A stretch of 64,000 nt of DNA. Origin: Vreelandella azerica. Lineage in GTDB: Bacteria; Pseudomonadota; Gammaproteobacteria; Pseudomonadales; Halomonadaceae. Below the pieces are notes generated by a model. It searched no databases and was not told where the DNA came from. It saw only the letters and a program-made list of their open reading frames with translations. Within the stretch, counting starts at the first letter, position 1. Each line of letters starts with the position of its first letter. Position numbers and translations under genes: made by a program. This document shows, piece after piece, positions 53,753-62,789 of the stretch. The stretch spans positions 310,001 to 374,000 of the forward strand of contig NZ_JABFHI010000004.1 in assembly GCF_013112225.1 (NCBI RefSeq), read 5' to 3'.

Positions 53753-54691
53753 ATGGCGACGAGCTTGCTTTCTCAACTTAAAACGATGACCACAGTGGTT
53801 GCTGATACCGGCGACCTTGAAGCGATTCGCCGTTTTCAACCGCAGGACGCCACTACCAATCCCTCGCTGATTCTGCAGGCTTCACAGCAGGAAGCTCGGC
53901 GCGAGCGGTTAGCGCAGATTGCCAGAGACAGCGCTGATATCAACGAAGCCGTTGACCGAGTCGCAGTGGAAATCGGTCGTGAAATCAGCGAACTGGTGCC
54001 AGGCTATGTATCAACGGAAGTCAGTGCCCGGCTATCATTTGACCGCGAAGCCACCATCAGCAGAGCATACTCTCTGATCGAGCGCTACCAGCGCGAAGGC
54101 GTTGGCGCCGAACGCATACTGATCAAGGTTGCCTCCACCTGGGAAGGCATTCAGGCCGCGCGGGAACTGGAACGTAATGGAATTCGTACCAACCTGACCC
54201 TGCTGTTCGGTTTCGCTCAGGCACAGGCCTGCGCAGACGCGGGTGCTACCCTGATCTCCCCTTTCGTCGGGCGTATTCTCGACTGGCACAAGGCCCGCCA
54301 GCCGGAAGCTGATTTCAGCGGCAGCAAGGATCCCGGCGTACAATCGGTCAAGCGTATCTATGATTATTACAAGGCAGCCGGTTACAGCACCATCGTGATG
54401 GGTGCCAGCTTTCGTAACATAGGGGAAATTCAAGCCCTGGCAGGCTGTGACCGTTTGACCATTTCACCCAAGCTGCTGGATGAGCTCGACCAACAGACAG
54501 GTGACCTGTCTCAGCAGCTGACTGCCAACCTGGACAGCATTACAGCTGACGCACCACTTGACGAGGCCAGCTTTCGCTGGGAGATGAACGAGGACGAAAT
54601 GGCCAATGACAAGCTAGCTGAAGGCATTCGCAAGTTCATGGCTGATCAATACCAGTTGGAAAAACTGCTTGGCGAACTGAGCCGCCGCTAG
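53753..54691 (+). CDS. tal: Transaldolase
   Basis: A 312-residue enzyme of the pentose phosphate pathway, TalB type: [25 protein letters not shown] with the Schiff-base Lys near residue 130, [18 protein letters not shown] and [11 protein letters not shown]. Start MATSLLSQL at ATG 53753 with AGGAG six bases upstream; the upstream in-frame extension to 53657 lacks a site and is not family-like. It is alone, ending in a hairpin at 54705-54731. Confidence 0.94.
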   Translation: MATSLLSQLKTMTTVVADTGDLEAIRRFQPQDATTNPSLILQASQQEARRERLAQIARDSADINEAVDRVAVEIGREISELVPGYVSTEVSARLSFDREATISRAYSLIERYQREGVGAERILIKVASTWEGIQAARELERNGIRTNLTLLFGFAQAQACADAGATLISPFVGRILDWHKARQPEADFSGSKDPGVQSVKRIYDYYKAAGYSTIVMGASFRNIGEIQALAGCDRLTISPKLLDELDQQTGDLSQQLTANLDSITADAPLDEASFRWEMNEDEMANDKLAEGIRKFMADQYQLEKLLGELSRR

Positions 54692-54704
54692 GCGACATAA
54701 CCTC

Positions 54705-54731
54705 CCAGGCACCGATATTCATCGGCGCCTG
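54705..54731. terminator. Bidirectional terminator hairpin between tal and the STAS gene
   Basis: CCAGGCACCGAT, loop ATTC, ATCGGCGCCTGG: strong stem between convergent genes, with only a short T-tract. Confidence 0.55.
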
Positions 54732-54755
54732 GCTAACCTGAGTTTTACTGCCCGT

Positions 54756-55265
54756 TTATTCGGGTGGTTTATCCTGGTCTTCAAGCATTTCCACCAGCGG
54801 CTGAAACTGTTCGCGATTGTGCTCATTCATATGCATCAGGATGCGATGTGCTTCCAGAATACGCTGGCGCATCCCTTGCTCATCGGCAGGCACTTCCGCA
54901 ACCGTTTCAGCGGTTTCAGGCAACGGCTGCACCAGGGGCATTTTCATCAAGGTAAAGAAGTGCGAAAAGCCCATAACATCGAGCATTTTCCGCACGTCCG
55001 GGTTATCCACAATAATGGTGGGTGGTTGCTCCAGTCGCCCCTTGACCGCAATTGCCACCTTGGCCAGAAACCCCAATGCGGTCGAATCCACGTTAGTGGC
55101 TTCACGCAGGTCAATCATGACGGCCTCAAGGCCAGGGGTTTTCGCCAGGCGCTGCGCTTGCGAATCCAGGGTAGCACACAGTGTCAGGCGCACATCTCCA
55201 CATAACTTGAGAACAAATACGCCAGACTCGAATGCGGCTTTAATACGGCCTTCTTCAATCAACAT
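54756..55265 (-). CDS. STAS-domain anti-sigma factor antagonist (HsbA-like)
   Basis: A 169-residue cytosolic protein. The STAS domain (about residues 1-105) includes MIDLREATNVDSTALGFL with the conserved phosphorylatable Ser (DSTALG); a ~60-residue helical tail follows. Such proteins bind anti-sigma or anti-regulator kinases when unphosphorylated and are reactivated by a PP2C phosphatase. Start ATG 55265 overlaps the stop of the upstream phosphatase gene by 11 bases, so the two are coupled. The arrangement resembles Pseudomonas hsbR-hsbA; the matching kinase is not in the window. Confidence 0.82.
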   Translation of the reverse strand: MLIEEGRIKAAFESGVFVLKLCGDVRLTLCATLDSQAQRLAKTPGLEAVMIDLREATNVDSTALGFLAKVAIAVKGRLEQPPTIIVDNPDVRKMLDVMGFSHFFTLMKMPLVQPLPETAETVAEVPADEQGMRQRILEAHRILMHMNEHNREQFQPLVEMLEDQDKPPE

Positions 55266-56451
55266 GACCAAATCCGCTCACCATCATGATTGTCAGATCG
55301 TCGGGCAGAGCATTACGATCAGGCGTTATGTCGCTATCGAATGCTTCATCATCACTGATCAGCTGACTGGTAAACGCCAGCTGGTCTCTTAGTTGTTCCA
55401 GGGTAGTGCTTTGGCTGATCAATAGTTCCAGTTCCGCGAGTCTTTCATCCAGCGTTGCGCCGGCAAGACATTCAAGGACGCCATCGGAACATAGCCACAG
55501 TGAGAACTGTTCGGGTAAATCCAGGCTGAACGAGGGATACTCCACATCAGGAAATAGCCCAACCGGCATGCCTTCACCTTCAAGGCGTGTTATCTGGCCG
55601 TTAATATTCAAAAACGGCATAGGTAATTGAGCGCCAAGCGAATAGTGAAGCCTGTGTTCAAGATGGTCAATAACCGCCACAAATAGAGTGGCATGTTTGC
55701 CAATATCAGTGCCTTGCAGCTCACGATTCAGTCCCAGTAGCCAGTCAGCGGGTAGCCGCTCTGGGTGCTGGCCATCCCACTCGTGCAGCCAGCGGTTGCA
55801 AAGGTATTTTAGCAACACAGTGACAAATGCCGACGAGGCCCCATGACCGGACACATCGGCAAAATAAAAGGTACTAAAACGCTCATCAAAACCTTGATAG
55901 TCAAGAAAATCGCCTGACAGATACAGCGAAGGTGCAAACCAGTAATCAAAGTAGGCATTATTGATGGTCGTGGCATGCGCTGGCAGCAATCGTCGCTGAA
56001 TATGACCACCACTTTGCTGATCCATACGCAGCAATGCCAGATGCGTTTCAAGGCTTTCGTTAAGCTCAGCCAGACGCAGACGGTCACGCTCGCGCTCCTG
56101 GGCTAACTGATGCAGCTCAATGGCTTTGCGAATCATTCTGCGCAACAGTTCTGCATGACGTAAAGGATGGACAATATAATCCACCAGACCAACATCAATC
56201 GCCTTGATCAGGTCAGCATCCTGGCGGGATTCACTGACCACCAGGGTAGGCAGGCGATGCGACAGGCCCGACCAATGCTGACGTGGCACGGCTCGCGCAT
56301 GAGCGACAATCAATGCCGTTTCCGCAGGCAGGTGCTCAACGCTATCAGCGGCAAACACCCCCAGGCCATTACAGGTGATCGCTTCCGCCAGAGCATCTCT
56401 TTCTTCACCTGGCTCGTCAATGACCGCAATTAACTGCTTCGAACGCTGCAT
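55255..56451 (-). CDS. PP2C/SpoIIE-type phosphatase with degenerate receiver domain (HsbR/RssB-like)
   Basis: A 398-residue protein: receiver-like domain (about residues 1-120), a coiled-coil linker (HQLAQERERDRLRLAELNE), then a SpoIIE-type phosphatase domain with SGDFLDY, FADVSGHGASSAF, CSDGVLECL and a final LPDDLTIMMV, keeping the metal-binding Asp residues. In the receiver the phosphoacceptor position on strand 3 reads IVAHARA without Asp and the conserved Lys is replaced (YIVHPLR), so phosphorylation seems lost. It probably dephosphorylates the STAS protein encoded next. Start ATG 56451 has GAGG 6 bases upstream; the upstream TTG is rejected. Confidence 0.83.
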   Translation of the reverse strand: MQRSKQLIAVIDEPGEERDALAEAITCNGLGVFAADSVEHLPAETALIVAHARAVPRQHWSGLSHRLPTLVVSESRQDADLIKAIDVGLVDYIVHPLRHAELLRRMIRKAIELHQLAQERERDRLRLAELNESLETHLALLRMDQQSGGHIQRRLLPAHATTINNAYFDYWFAPSLYLSGDFLDYQGFDERFSTFYFADVSGHGASSAFVTVLLKYLCNRWLHEWDGQHPERLPADWLLGLNRELQGTDIGKHATLFVAVIDHLEHRLHYSLGAQLPMPFLNINGQITRLEGEGMPVGLFPDVEYPSFSLDLPEQFSLWLCSDGVLECLAGATLDERLAELELLISQSTTLEQLRDQLAFTSQLISDDEAFDSDITPDRNALPDDLTIMMVSGFGHVD

Positions 56452-56459
56452 GAGAAGCC

Positions 56460-57274
56460 TCAATCGGCAAACGCGTCGTCGTCAAAGTCCGCGTCATCAA
56501 ATTCAAAGTCGTCTGACGCAAACGGGTCTTCACCCAGTTCACCATCATTGATCACGAAGTTACGCCTCTGCAGATAAGCATCACGCACAAAGCGGTAGCG
56601 CTCCCCTGAATCATGGATTCCTGATCAAGAATGCCGGCACGCGCATGGACTATCCTCAGGATCTGTAAAGGGATTTCGACATCGCCATCCAGGTAGGTAA
56701 TCGGATAAAGCTCACGATCCGGAAGCAGGCCTGCCGTGTCACGCAGGGTGCTTGGGCCCCACAGGGGCAGCACCAAATAGCGAGAATCTTCCCAGCCCCA
56801 TACGCCGAGAGTCTGGCCAAAGTCTTCCTTGTCGGCGGTAATTTCCATCAGAGTGGCGTAATCCAGCAAACCACCGATGCCCACCGTCGAGTTGATCAGG
56901 AAACGCGAGGTAGCCAGACCAGCGTTGCTCGGTTTGCCTTGCAGAAGACTGTTGACTGCCGTGCGCACCTCACCCAGGTTGGAAAAGACGTTACCCACAC
57001 CCGTTCGAACCGGGCCGGGAATTACCTTGACATAGGTTTGTGAAATGGGCTTAAGGGTATAACGATCCAAGACGTCATTAAACGCAAAAACGCGGCGGTT
57101 GAAGCCTTCCCAAGGGTCTTCCGGATGGGCACTGAAGGACTCCTCCTCAGACTCGGATGGTTGTGTCGTGGCACAGCCTCCCAGCACCATAATCAGGCTT
57201 AACATCAAGGGAACGACAAGCCGCCTTGGGTTGTACCCGGTGACCTTATTACGCTTAGCCGACGGCGTTAGCAT
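56460..57274 (-). pseudogene. mlaA: MlaA (VacJ) outer-membrane lipoprotein, one frameshift
   Basis: Outer-membrane lipoprotein of the Mla system that removes surface phospholipids to keep lipid asymmetry. Lipobox MVLGGC near residue 36 after an unusually long N-region; then EDPWEGFNRRVFAFND, the standard MlaA start, and FLINSTVGIGGLLD, GVWGWEDSRYLVLPLWGPST. The frame breaks at CCCC 56603-56606; one added G on the coding strand restores ESMIQGERYRFVRDAYLQRRNF and an acidic tail ending at 56460. Start ATG 57274 is the likely one, with GTG 57298 possible. The other mla genes are not in the window. Confidence 0.87.
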
Positions 57275-57382
57275 TGCATTGTCTCTCAAAGCATTCACTC
57301 TCAAAATGTCACTATCAGAAGCGGGGGCAAACCCCATTAATTACTCGCAAGCGACCATGGGTATGGCAAGGCTCAGCTGAGG

Positions 57383-58507
57383 CTAGGCCACTTTCTCCAA
57401 CACCACGCATCCGGCACTGTAGCCGGCGCCAAAAGAACAGATGACGCCGACATCACCCTCTTCAATCCCTTCACGATGCAGGTGAAACGCAATGATTGAC
57501 CCTGCTGAGCTGGTGTTGGCATAACGATCCAGAATAATCGGCGCCTGTGATGCATCGGGTTCGTGGCCCAGAACCTTACGGGCAATCAGATCATTCATAT
57601 GGCGATTTGCCTGGTGTAACCACATACGCTTCAGATCACCACCTGCCAGCTGAAGCGACGCCAGATGCTCAGTGATCAAGCGGGCCACCAGCGGGCAGAC
57701 TTCCTTGAAGACGCGCCGCCCTTCCTGCACAAACAGTTTATCCAGTGCCAAAGGGTCGCTGTCGGTCACTCTGTTCAAAAAACCCGCGTTGTTGCGTATG
57801 GCGTTGGAAAAGCGTGTCGTCAACCGTGTGCCCAGCAGTAAAAACTGTTCGGGAGCTATCGCATCGGCTCGGTTTTCCAGTACCACCGCTGTACAAGCAT
57901 CGCCGAAAATAAAGTGGCTGTCACGGTCTCTGAAGTTCAAGTGAGCAGAACATATTTCCGGATTGACCACTAAAGCGCGTTTTACGCTGCCTGAGGCAAT
58001 GGCATTGGTGGCCGTCTGGATCGCAAAGGTGGCTGAACTGCAGGCCACATTCATATCAAACCCATAGCCTTGGGCACCCAGCGCTTGCTGTACTTCGATG
58101 GCTACCGCCGGATAGGCGCGCTCGAGGTTTGAGCAGCCAACAATCACAAGCTCAATATCAGCGCCATCTACCCTGGCAGCCGTTAACGCTTGCCTCGCTG
58201 CTGCCAACGCCATTTCAGCCTGAATCGACAGCTCATCGTTAGCGCGCTGTGGCAGCCTGGGGCGCATTCGCTGAGGATCAAGAATCCCATCAGCATCCAG
58301 CACATAGCGGCTTTTGATGCCCGAGGCCTTGTCGATAAAGTCGCTGCTCGAAAATGCTAGCGGCTGGCAATCACCGGCGGCAATGGCCTCGGCGTTACGC
58401 GCATTTTCCTGTTCTACCCAGGCGTTGAACGTCGCCACCAGAGCGTCGTTATCAATGGCGTGTTCCGGCGTGTACAACCCCGTACCGGTAATCACCACAT
58501 CTGTCAT
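57383..58507 (-). CDS. Beta-ketoacyl-ACP synthase III-like (FabH family)
   Basis: A 374-residue thiolase-fold enzyme. The catalytic triad is visible: Cys in DMNVACSSATFAI (about residue 151), His in WLHQANRHMN (about 296) and Asn in YANTSSAGS (about 330). Longer than E. coli FabH (317) with an insert after TGTGLYTPEH. Such FabH relatives start fatty-acid chains or make specialised acyl products. AGGAG lies 7 bases before the ATG. It stands alone between mlaA and hrpA; no acp or fab genes are near, so its physiological role is open. Confidence 0.85.
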   Translation of the reverse strand: MTDVVITGTGLYTPEHAIDNDALVATFNAWVEQENARNAEAIAAGDCQPLAFSSSDFIDKASGIKSRYVLDADGILDPQRMRPRLPQRANDELSIQAEMALAAARQALTAARVDGADIELVIVGCSNLERAYPAVAIEVQQALGAQGYGFDMNVACSSATFAIQTATNAIASGSVKRALVVNPEICSAHLNFRDRDSHFIFGDACTAVVLENRADAIAPEQFLLLGTRLTTRFSNAIRNNAGFLNRVTDSDPLALDKLFVQEGRRVFKEVCPLVARLITEHLASLQLAGGDLKRMWLHQANRHMNDLIARKVLGHEPDASQAPIILDRYANTSSAGSIIAFHLHREGIEEGDVGVICSFGAGYSAGCVVLEKVA

Positions 58508-58663
58508 AGACCTCTCCTTTAGGCGACACAGCGCCTCTTTAATGCCACCTAGCCACTCATATTACGGTTTGCTTGCATAATGGGTGGATAGCGTACCGAG
58601 TTAGTTATCTACTTTGTGCTTTTCTGTACCGCTTAACTAGCGTTTTAACAAAGATTCATCGCA

Positions 58664-61600
58664 TTACTGTCGAGTAATGGTTTCCCAGTGTTTTTCCAGA
58701 CGCTTCACCGAAACCGGCATATGAGTGCCTAGCTGCTGGGCAAACAGAGAAACCCGCAACTCCTGCAACCACCAGCCAAACGCCACTAGTTCTGGCGCTT
58801 CAACCTGGCCACGCCGCTCAGCGGCTCGGCGCGCTTCCCAGCGCTCTTCAAGGGCCTGGACTTCGGCCATCATCATCTGGTCGCGCCCCCGTTCGCGTGG
58901 TGCCTTTTCAAGGCGGATCAAGGCAGCCTCCATGTAGCGTGGGTATTCCGCCAGCCATTCACCCGCATCAGTGATAAAGCCGGGATAGACAAGGCGCTGC
59001 ATCTGCGCCTTGATGTCACTGTAGGTCAATGCCAGCGCAAAGTTAAGCTTACCTTTAAGCAACTTGGCGACCTCAAGATGGGCTTTCAACGCAGCTTCTG
59101 TCTGTGCCAGCAGGGTTTCTGCATGCGCCAGCAGCGCGTCTTCGCAACCTGCCAGGCGTTGTTCAAGCTCTGCAACAGAGCGCGGCAGCGGTTCTACCGC
59201 CACGACCTGGGAGAAAACCGCCTTGACCAGATCATCAACCAGCGCCTGCTTGCTGCCTACTTTGGCAAACAGGAGCGCACAGGTTTCCAGACCTTTTAGC
59301 TGCTTGATGGCCTTAACCGCTTCTGGCCGCTGGGTAATCGCCAACTGGGTGACGCCATCCCGGTGTGCTGCTTCAGCCTTGGCAGGATGGTCAAACAAAA
59401 CGATATTGAACTGAGCGCCTTCGTTGACCAGCGCGGGATACGCCTCTACCCGGATGCCGGCCTGCTCGGTGACCTTGGAGGCTGGCAGTGGCTCATCCGG
59501 TAAATTGCTGACAGCCGGTGCCTGGCTGGCCTGATCTGCCATGGCTCTAGCGCCTGCGCTAGCCGCTTCTTCAAAGCGCTTCTCAAGGGCACGCACATCG
59601 CGCCCCTGGCCAATCACCTCACCGGCATGATCGACCACCCTAAGGTTCATGAACAGGTGCGGCGCCATCTGATCCAGCCGCCAGTCATCGGGATGAACGC
59701 GCGTCGCCGTGCGACGGCGGATAAATTCACCCAACGCTTCGGTCAGCGGGCGCTCGTCCGGCACCAGGGTTTCAAGAGCGGCATCGACCCAGTCGGGAAT
59801 CGGCACCACCTGGCGACGTATCGCTTTGGGCAGCGATTTCATCAGGGCGATGCACTTTTCCCGTAGCAGCCCAGGCACCAGCCATTCCAGCGCGTGTACC
59901 GGCAGCTGCGGCAGCATGGCAGCGGGCACCGTCAGCGTGACCCCATCATCCTCGGCTTCAGGGTCAAAATGATAGCTCAACGGATAAGCATTACCGTTGA
60001 GAATCAGATGATCCGGATAGTCCGCTTGGGTCACTTCAGCGGCATCCCGCGCCTTGAGGGTTTCGATATCAAACTTGAGGCAGTCAGGATCGTGACGCTC
60101 GGCTTTTTTACGCCAGTGTTCAAACCCTTTGCCGTTAACGATATTTTCCGGCAGACGCTGATCATAAAAAGCGAACAGGGTTTCTTCGTCCACCAGAATA
60201 TCCCGACGCCGCGCACGATTCTCAAGGTCGGTGACTTCATCAATCAGCGCCCGATTATGGGCAAAGAACTCACCCCGCGTCTGGAACTCGCCTTCGACCA
60301 GAGCACGCCGAATGAAGAGTTCACGGGATTCCTGCGGCGCAATCGGCCCATAGTGCACCCGGCGCCCGGCCACAATTGGCAGGCCGAACAGAGTGACCTG
60401 CTCTTTGGCCACGACCTGGGCACGCTTCATCTCCCAGTGCGGGTCAGCGTAGCTGCGCTTGACCAGATGCAGCGCCTGAGGCTCAATCCATGCTGGGTCG
60501 ATCTTGGCCACGGTGCGCGCAAACAGCCGCGAGGTTTCCACCAGCTCAAACGCCATCAGCCACTTGGGCGACTTCTTGGCCAGCCCCGAGCCTGGGTGAA
60601 TCATCAACTTACGATTGCGTGCTCCAAGGTATTCGCGGTTTTCACTGAGCATGCCCAGATGCGACAGCAAGCCGGAAAGCAGCGCCTGATGGAGCTTGGC
60701 AGACGTTTTGCGCCGCAACTGACGGGCCTGCTCTTCACTTTGTTCTGGGTCCAGCGGTAGCGGGGGCGGCACTTCAATCGCCATATCACGCAGCAGCTGA
60801 CGCAGCTGGCGGAAGGTATCATGCCATTCGCGCACCCGCAGGTAGTTGATATAATGCTCGCGACACCAGCGGCGCAGCTGGTTGCCCGAGAGCGCTTCTC
60901 GGGCGTTTTCTATGCCATGCCAGAGATTAAGAATGGCGACAAAGTCCGAATCCGGGTCGTGCCAGCGCAAATGCGCCTGATCGGCGGCCTGGCGTTTATC
61001 TGCCGGGCGATCGCGAGGATCCTGAATGGCCAGCGCTGAGACGACAATCAGCACATCTCGCAGGCTGCCGCGTTCAGCGCCTTCCAGCACCATCCGCGCC
61101 AGACGAGGGTCGATAGGTAGCCGTGCCAGTTTGCGTCCAAGGGGCGTCAGCTGCTGTTGTTCAGTCACCGCGCCCAGCTCGAAAAGCAGCCGAAAACCAT
61201 CGGTAACAAAGCGGCTATCTGGCGGGTCAACAAACGGAAATGCCTCGATATTACCCAGCTTCAGCGCCAGCATGGAGAGAATCACCGAGGCCAGATTGGT
61301 GCGCTGGATCTCCGGGTCAGTAAAAGCAGGCCGTGAGAGAAAATCCTCTTCACCATACAGGCGAATACAGACCCCTTCTGCCACTCGTCCACAGCGCCCT
61401 TTGCGCTGGTTGGCGCTCGCTTGACTGATCGGCTCCACCGGCAGACGCTGAATTTTCGAGCGGTAGCTGTAGCGGCTGATGCGCACCAACCCAGGGTCAA
61501 TCACGTAGCGAATGCCCGGCACGGTCAGCGAGGTTTCCGCCACATTGGTAGCGAGCACAATGCGCCGCCCGCTATGGGAAGAAAACACACGGTTCTGTTC

Positions 61601-62650
61601 AGCATTGGAAAGACGTGCATACAGCGGCAGAATTTCCGTACCTCTCAGCTCTGCACGGCGCAAGGAGTCTGCTGTTTCACGAATCTCGCGCTCACCAGGC
61701 AGAAAGATGAGCACGTCTCGCGGGCCGTGTAGCCAGCCTTTTTCGCGTTCTATCTGCTCGATTTCTTCTACTGCGTGCACAATCCCTTCCTGCAGGGTGC
61801 GATCTTCTTCATCGTCGGTATCGCGTACCAGTGGCCGGTAGTGCACCTCGACCGGATAGGTGCGTCCGGATACTTCCACAACAGGAGCAGGTGTATTCGT
61901 GCTGCCAAAGTGTGCAGCAAAGCGCTCAACGTCAATGGTCGCCGAGGTAATAATAATTTTCAGGTCTGGCCGTTTGGGCAACAGACGCTTGAGGTAGCCC
62001 AACAGGAAATCAATATTGAGGCTACGCTCGTGGGCCTCGTCAATAATGATGGTGTCGTAGCGTAACAGCAGAGGATCATGCTGGGTTTCTGCCAGCAGGA
62101 TGCCGTCGGTCATCAGCTTGACCAAGGTGGTAACACTGCTCTGGTCATGAAAACGCACCTGATAACCGACCTGATCGCCCAGCGGCACTTCCAGCTCTTC
62201 CGCCAGGCGAGTGGCAACACTGCGCGCTGCCAGACGGCGCGGCTGGGTATGGCCAATCAAGCCGCGCCGCCCGCGCCCCAGCTCCAGGCATATCTTGGGC
62301 AGCTGGGTGGTTTTACCTGACCCGGTTTCCCCGGCCACTACCACTACCTGATGCGCTTCAAGCGCCTGCATGATGTCTTCGCGGCGCTCGACAACCGGCA
62401 GTTCATCTGGGTAATTCAACGCCACCTTGAGCGCTTCACGCTTGGCCAGCGTTGCCTGAGCGTGCTGTAATTCGTGCTCGACCTTATCAAGCCCACGGTC
62501 AATCGGCTGGCGGTTGTGCAGCCGACGCTGCAAACCAGCCAGACGCTTTTCCAGCTGTTCAGCCTCGCGCACCATCACGCGGGAGCTTGCTTGACGCAGC
62601 TGCTCAAGACGCTGCGCATCACTACTGCTTACCGGCGTTTCTGAAGTCAC
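58664..62650 (-). CDS. hrpA: ATP-dependent RNA helicase HrpA
   Basis: A 1328-residue DEAH-box helicase, the longest intact gene here. Motif I GETGSGKTTQLPK (about residue 96), motif II DEAHERSLN, motif III SAT, motif VI QRKGRCGR, then the HA2, OB and long HrpA-specific C-terminal domains. HrpA resolves stalled ribosomes and processes fimbrial mRNA in E. coli. Length matches the family. The start is GTG 62650 with AGGAAAA 12-14 bases upstream, so the exact start is not certain. No frameshift over 4 kb. Confidence 0.95.
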   Translation of the reverse strand: MTSETPVSSSDAQRLEQLRQASSRVMVREAEQLEKRLAGLQRRLHNRQPIDRGLDKVEHELQHAQATLAKREALKVALNYPDELPVVERREDIMQALEAHQVVVVAGETGSGKTTQLPKICLELGRGRRGLIGHTQPRRLAARSVATRLAEELEVPLGDQVGYQVRFHDQSSVTTLVKLMTDGILLAETQHDPLLLRYDTIIIDEAHERSLNIDFLLGYLKRLLPKRPDLKIIITSATIDVERFAAHFGSTNTPAPVVEVSGRTYPVEVHYRPLVRDTDDEEDRTLQEGIVHAVEEIEQIEREKGWLHGPRDVLIFLPGEREIRETADSLRRAELRGTEILPLYARLSNAEQNRVFSSHSGRRIVLATNVAETSLTVPGIRYVIDPGLVRISRYSYRSKIQRLPVEPISQASANQRKGRCGRVAEGVCIRLYGEEDFLSRPAFTDPEIQRTNLASVILSMLALKLGNIEAFPFVDPPDSRFVTDGFRLLFELGAVTEQQQLTPLGRKLARLPIDPRLARMVLEGAERGSLRDVLIVVSALAIQDPRDRPADKRQAADQAHLRWHDPDSDFVAILNLWHGIENAREALSGNQLRRWCREHYINYLRVREWHDTFRQLRQLLRDMAIEVPPPLPLDPEQSEEQARQLRRKTSAKLHQALLSGLLSHLGMLSENREYLGARNRKLMIHPGSGLAKKSPKWLMAFELVETSRLFARTVAKIDPAWIEPQALHLVKRSYADPHWEMKRAQVVAKEQVTLFGLPIVAGRRVHYGPIAPQESRELFIRRALVEGEFQTRGEFFAHNRALIDEVTDLENRARRRDILVDEETLFAFYDQRLPENIVNGKGFEHWRKKAERHDPDCLKFDIETLKARDAAEVTQADYPDHLILNGNAYPLSYHFDPEAEDDGVTLTVPAAMLPQLPVHALEWLVPGLLREKCIALMKSLPKAIRRQVVPIPDWVDAALETLVPDERPLTEALGEFIRRRTATRVHPDDWRLDQMAPHLFMNLRVVDHAGEVIGQGRDVRALEKRFEEAASAGARAMADQASQAPAVSNLPDEPLPASKVTEQAGIRVEAYPALVNEGAQFNIVLFDHPAKAEAAHRDGVTQLAITQRPEAVKAIKQLKGLETCALLFAKVGSKQALVDDLVKAVFSQVVAVEPLPRSVAELEQRLAGCEDALLAHAETLLAQTEAALKAHLEVAKLLKGKLNFALALTYSDIKAQMQRLVYPGFITDAGEWLAEYPRYMEAALIRLEKAPRERGRDQMMMAEVQALEERWEARRAAERRGQVEAPELVAFGWWLQELRVSLFAQQLGTHMPVSVKRLEKHWETITRQ

Positions 62651-62703
62651 AATCAGCGTATTTTCCTGTCAGGTCGGGCCATGGTGGTTTACAACTTATA
62701 CCA

Positions 62704-62734
62704 AGATGGCCCGCTCTATATGAACGGGCCATCT
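62704..62734 (-). terminator. Terminator-like hairpin after fadD
   Basis: AGATGGCCCG and CGGGCCATCT form a perfect 10-bp stem with an 11-base loop, 56 bases past the fadD stop. The following T-tract is weak. Confidence 0.55.
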
Positions 62735-62789
62735 ATTGTAACGCCTTTGTGCAAAAGACGGCTAACGGCGTGCGGCTTTGCACAATAAA

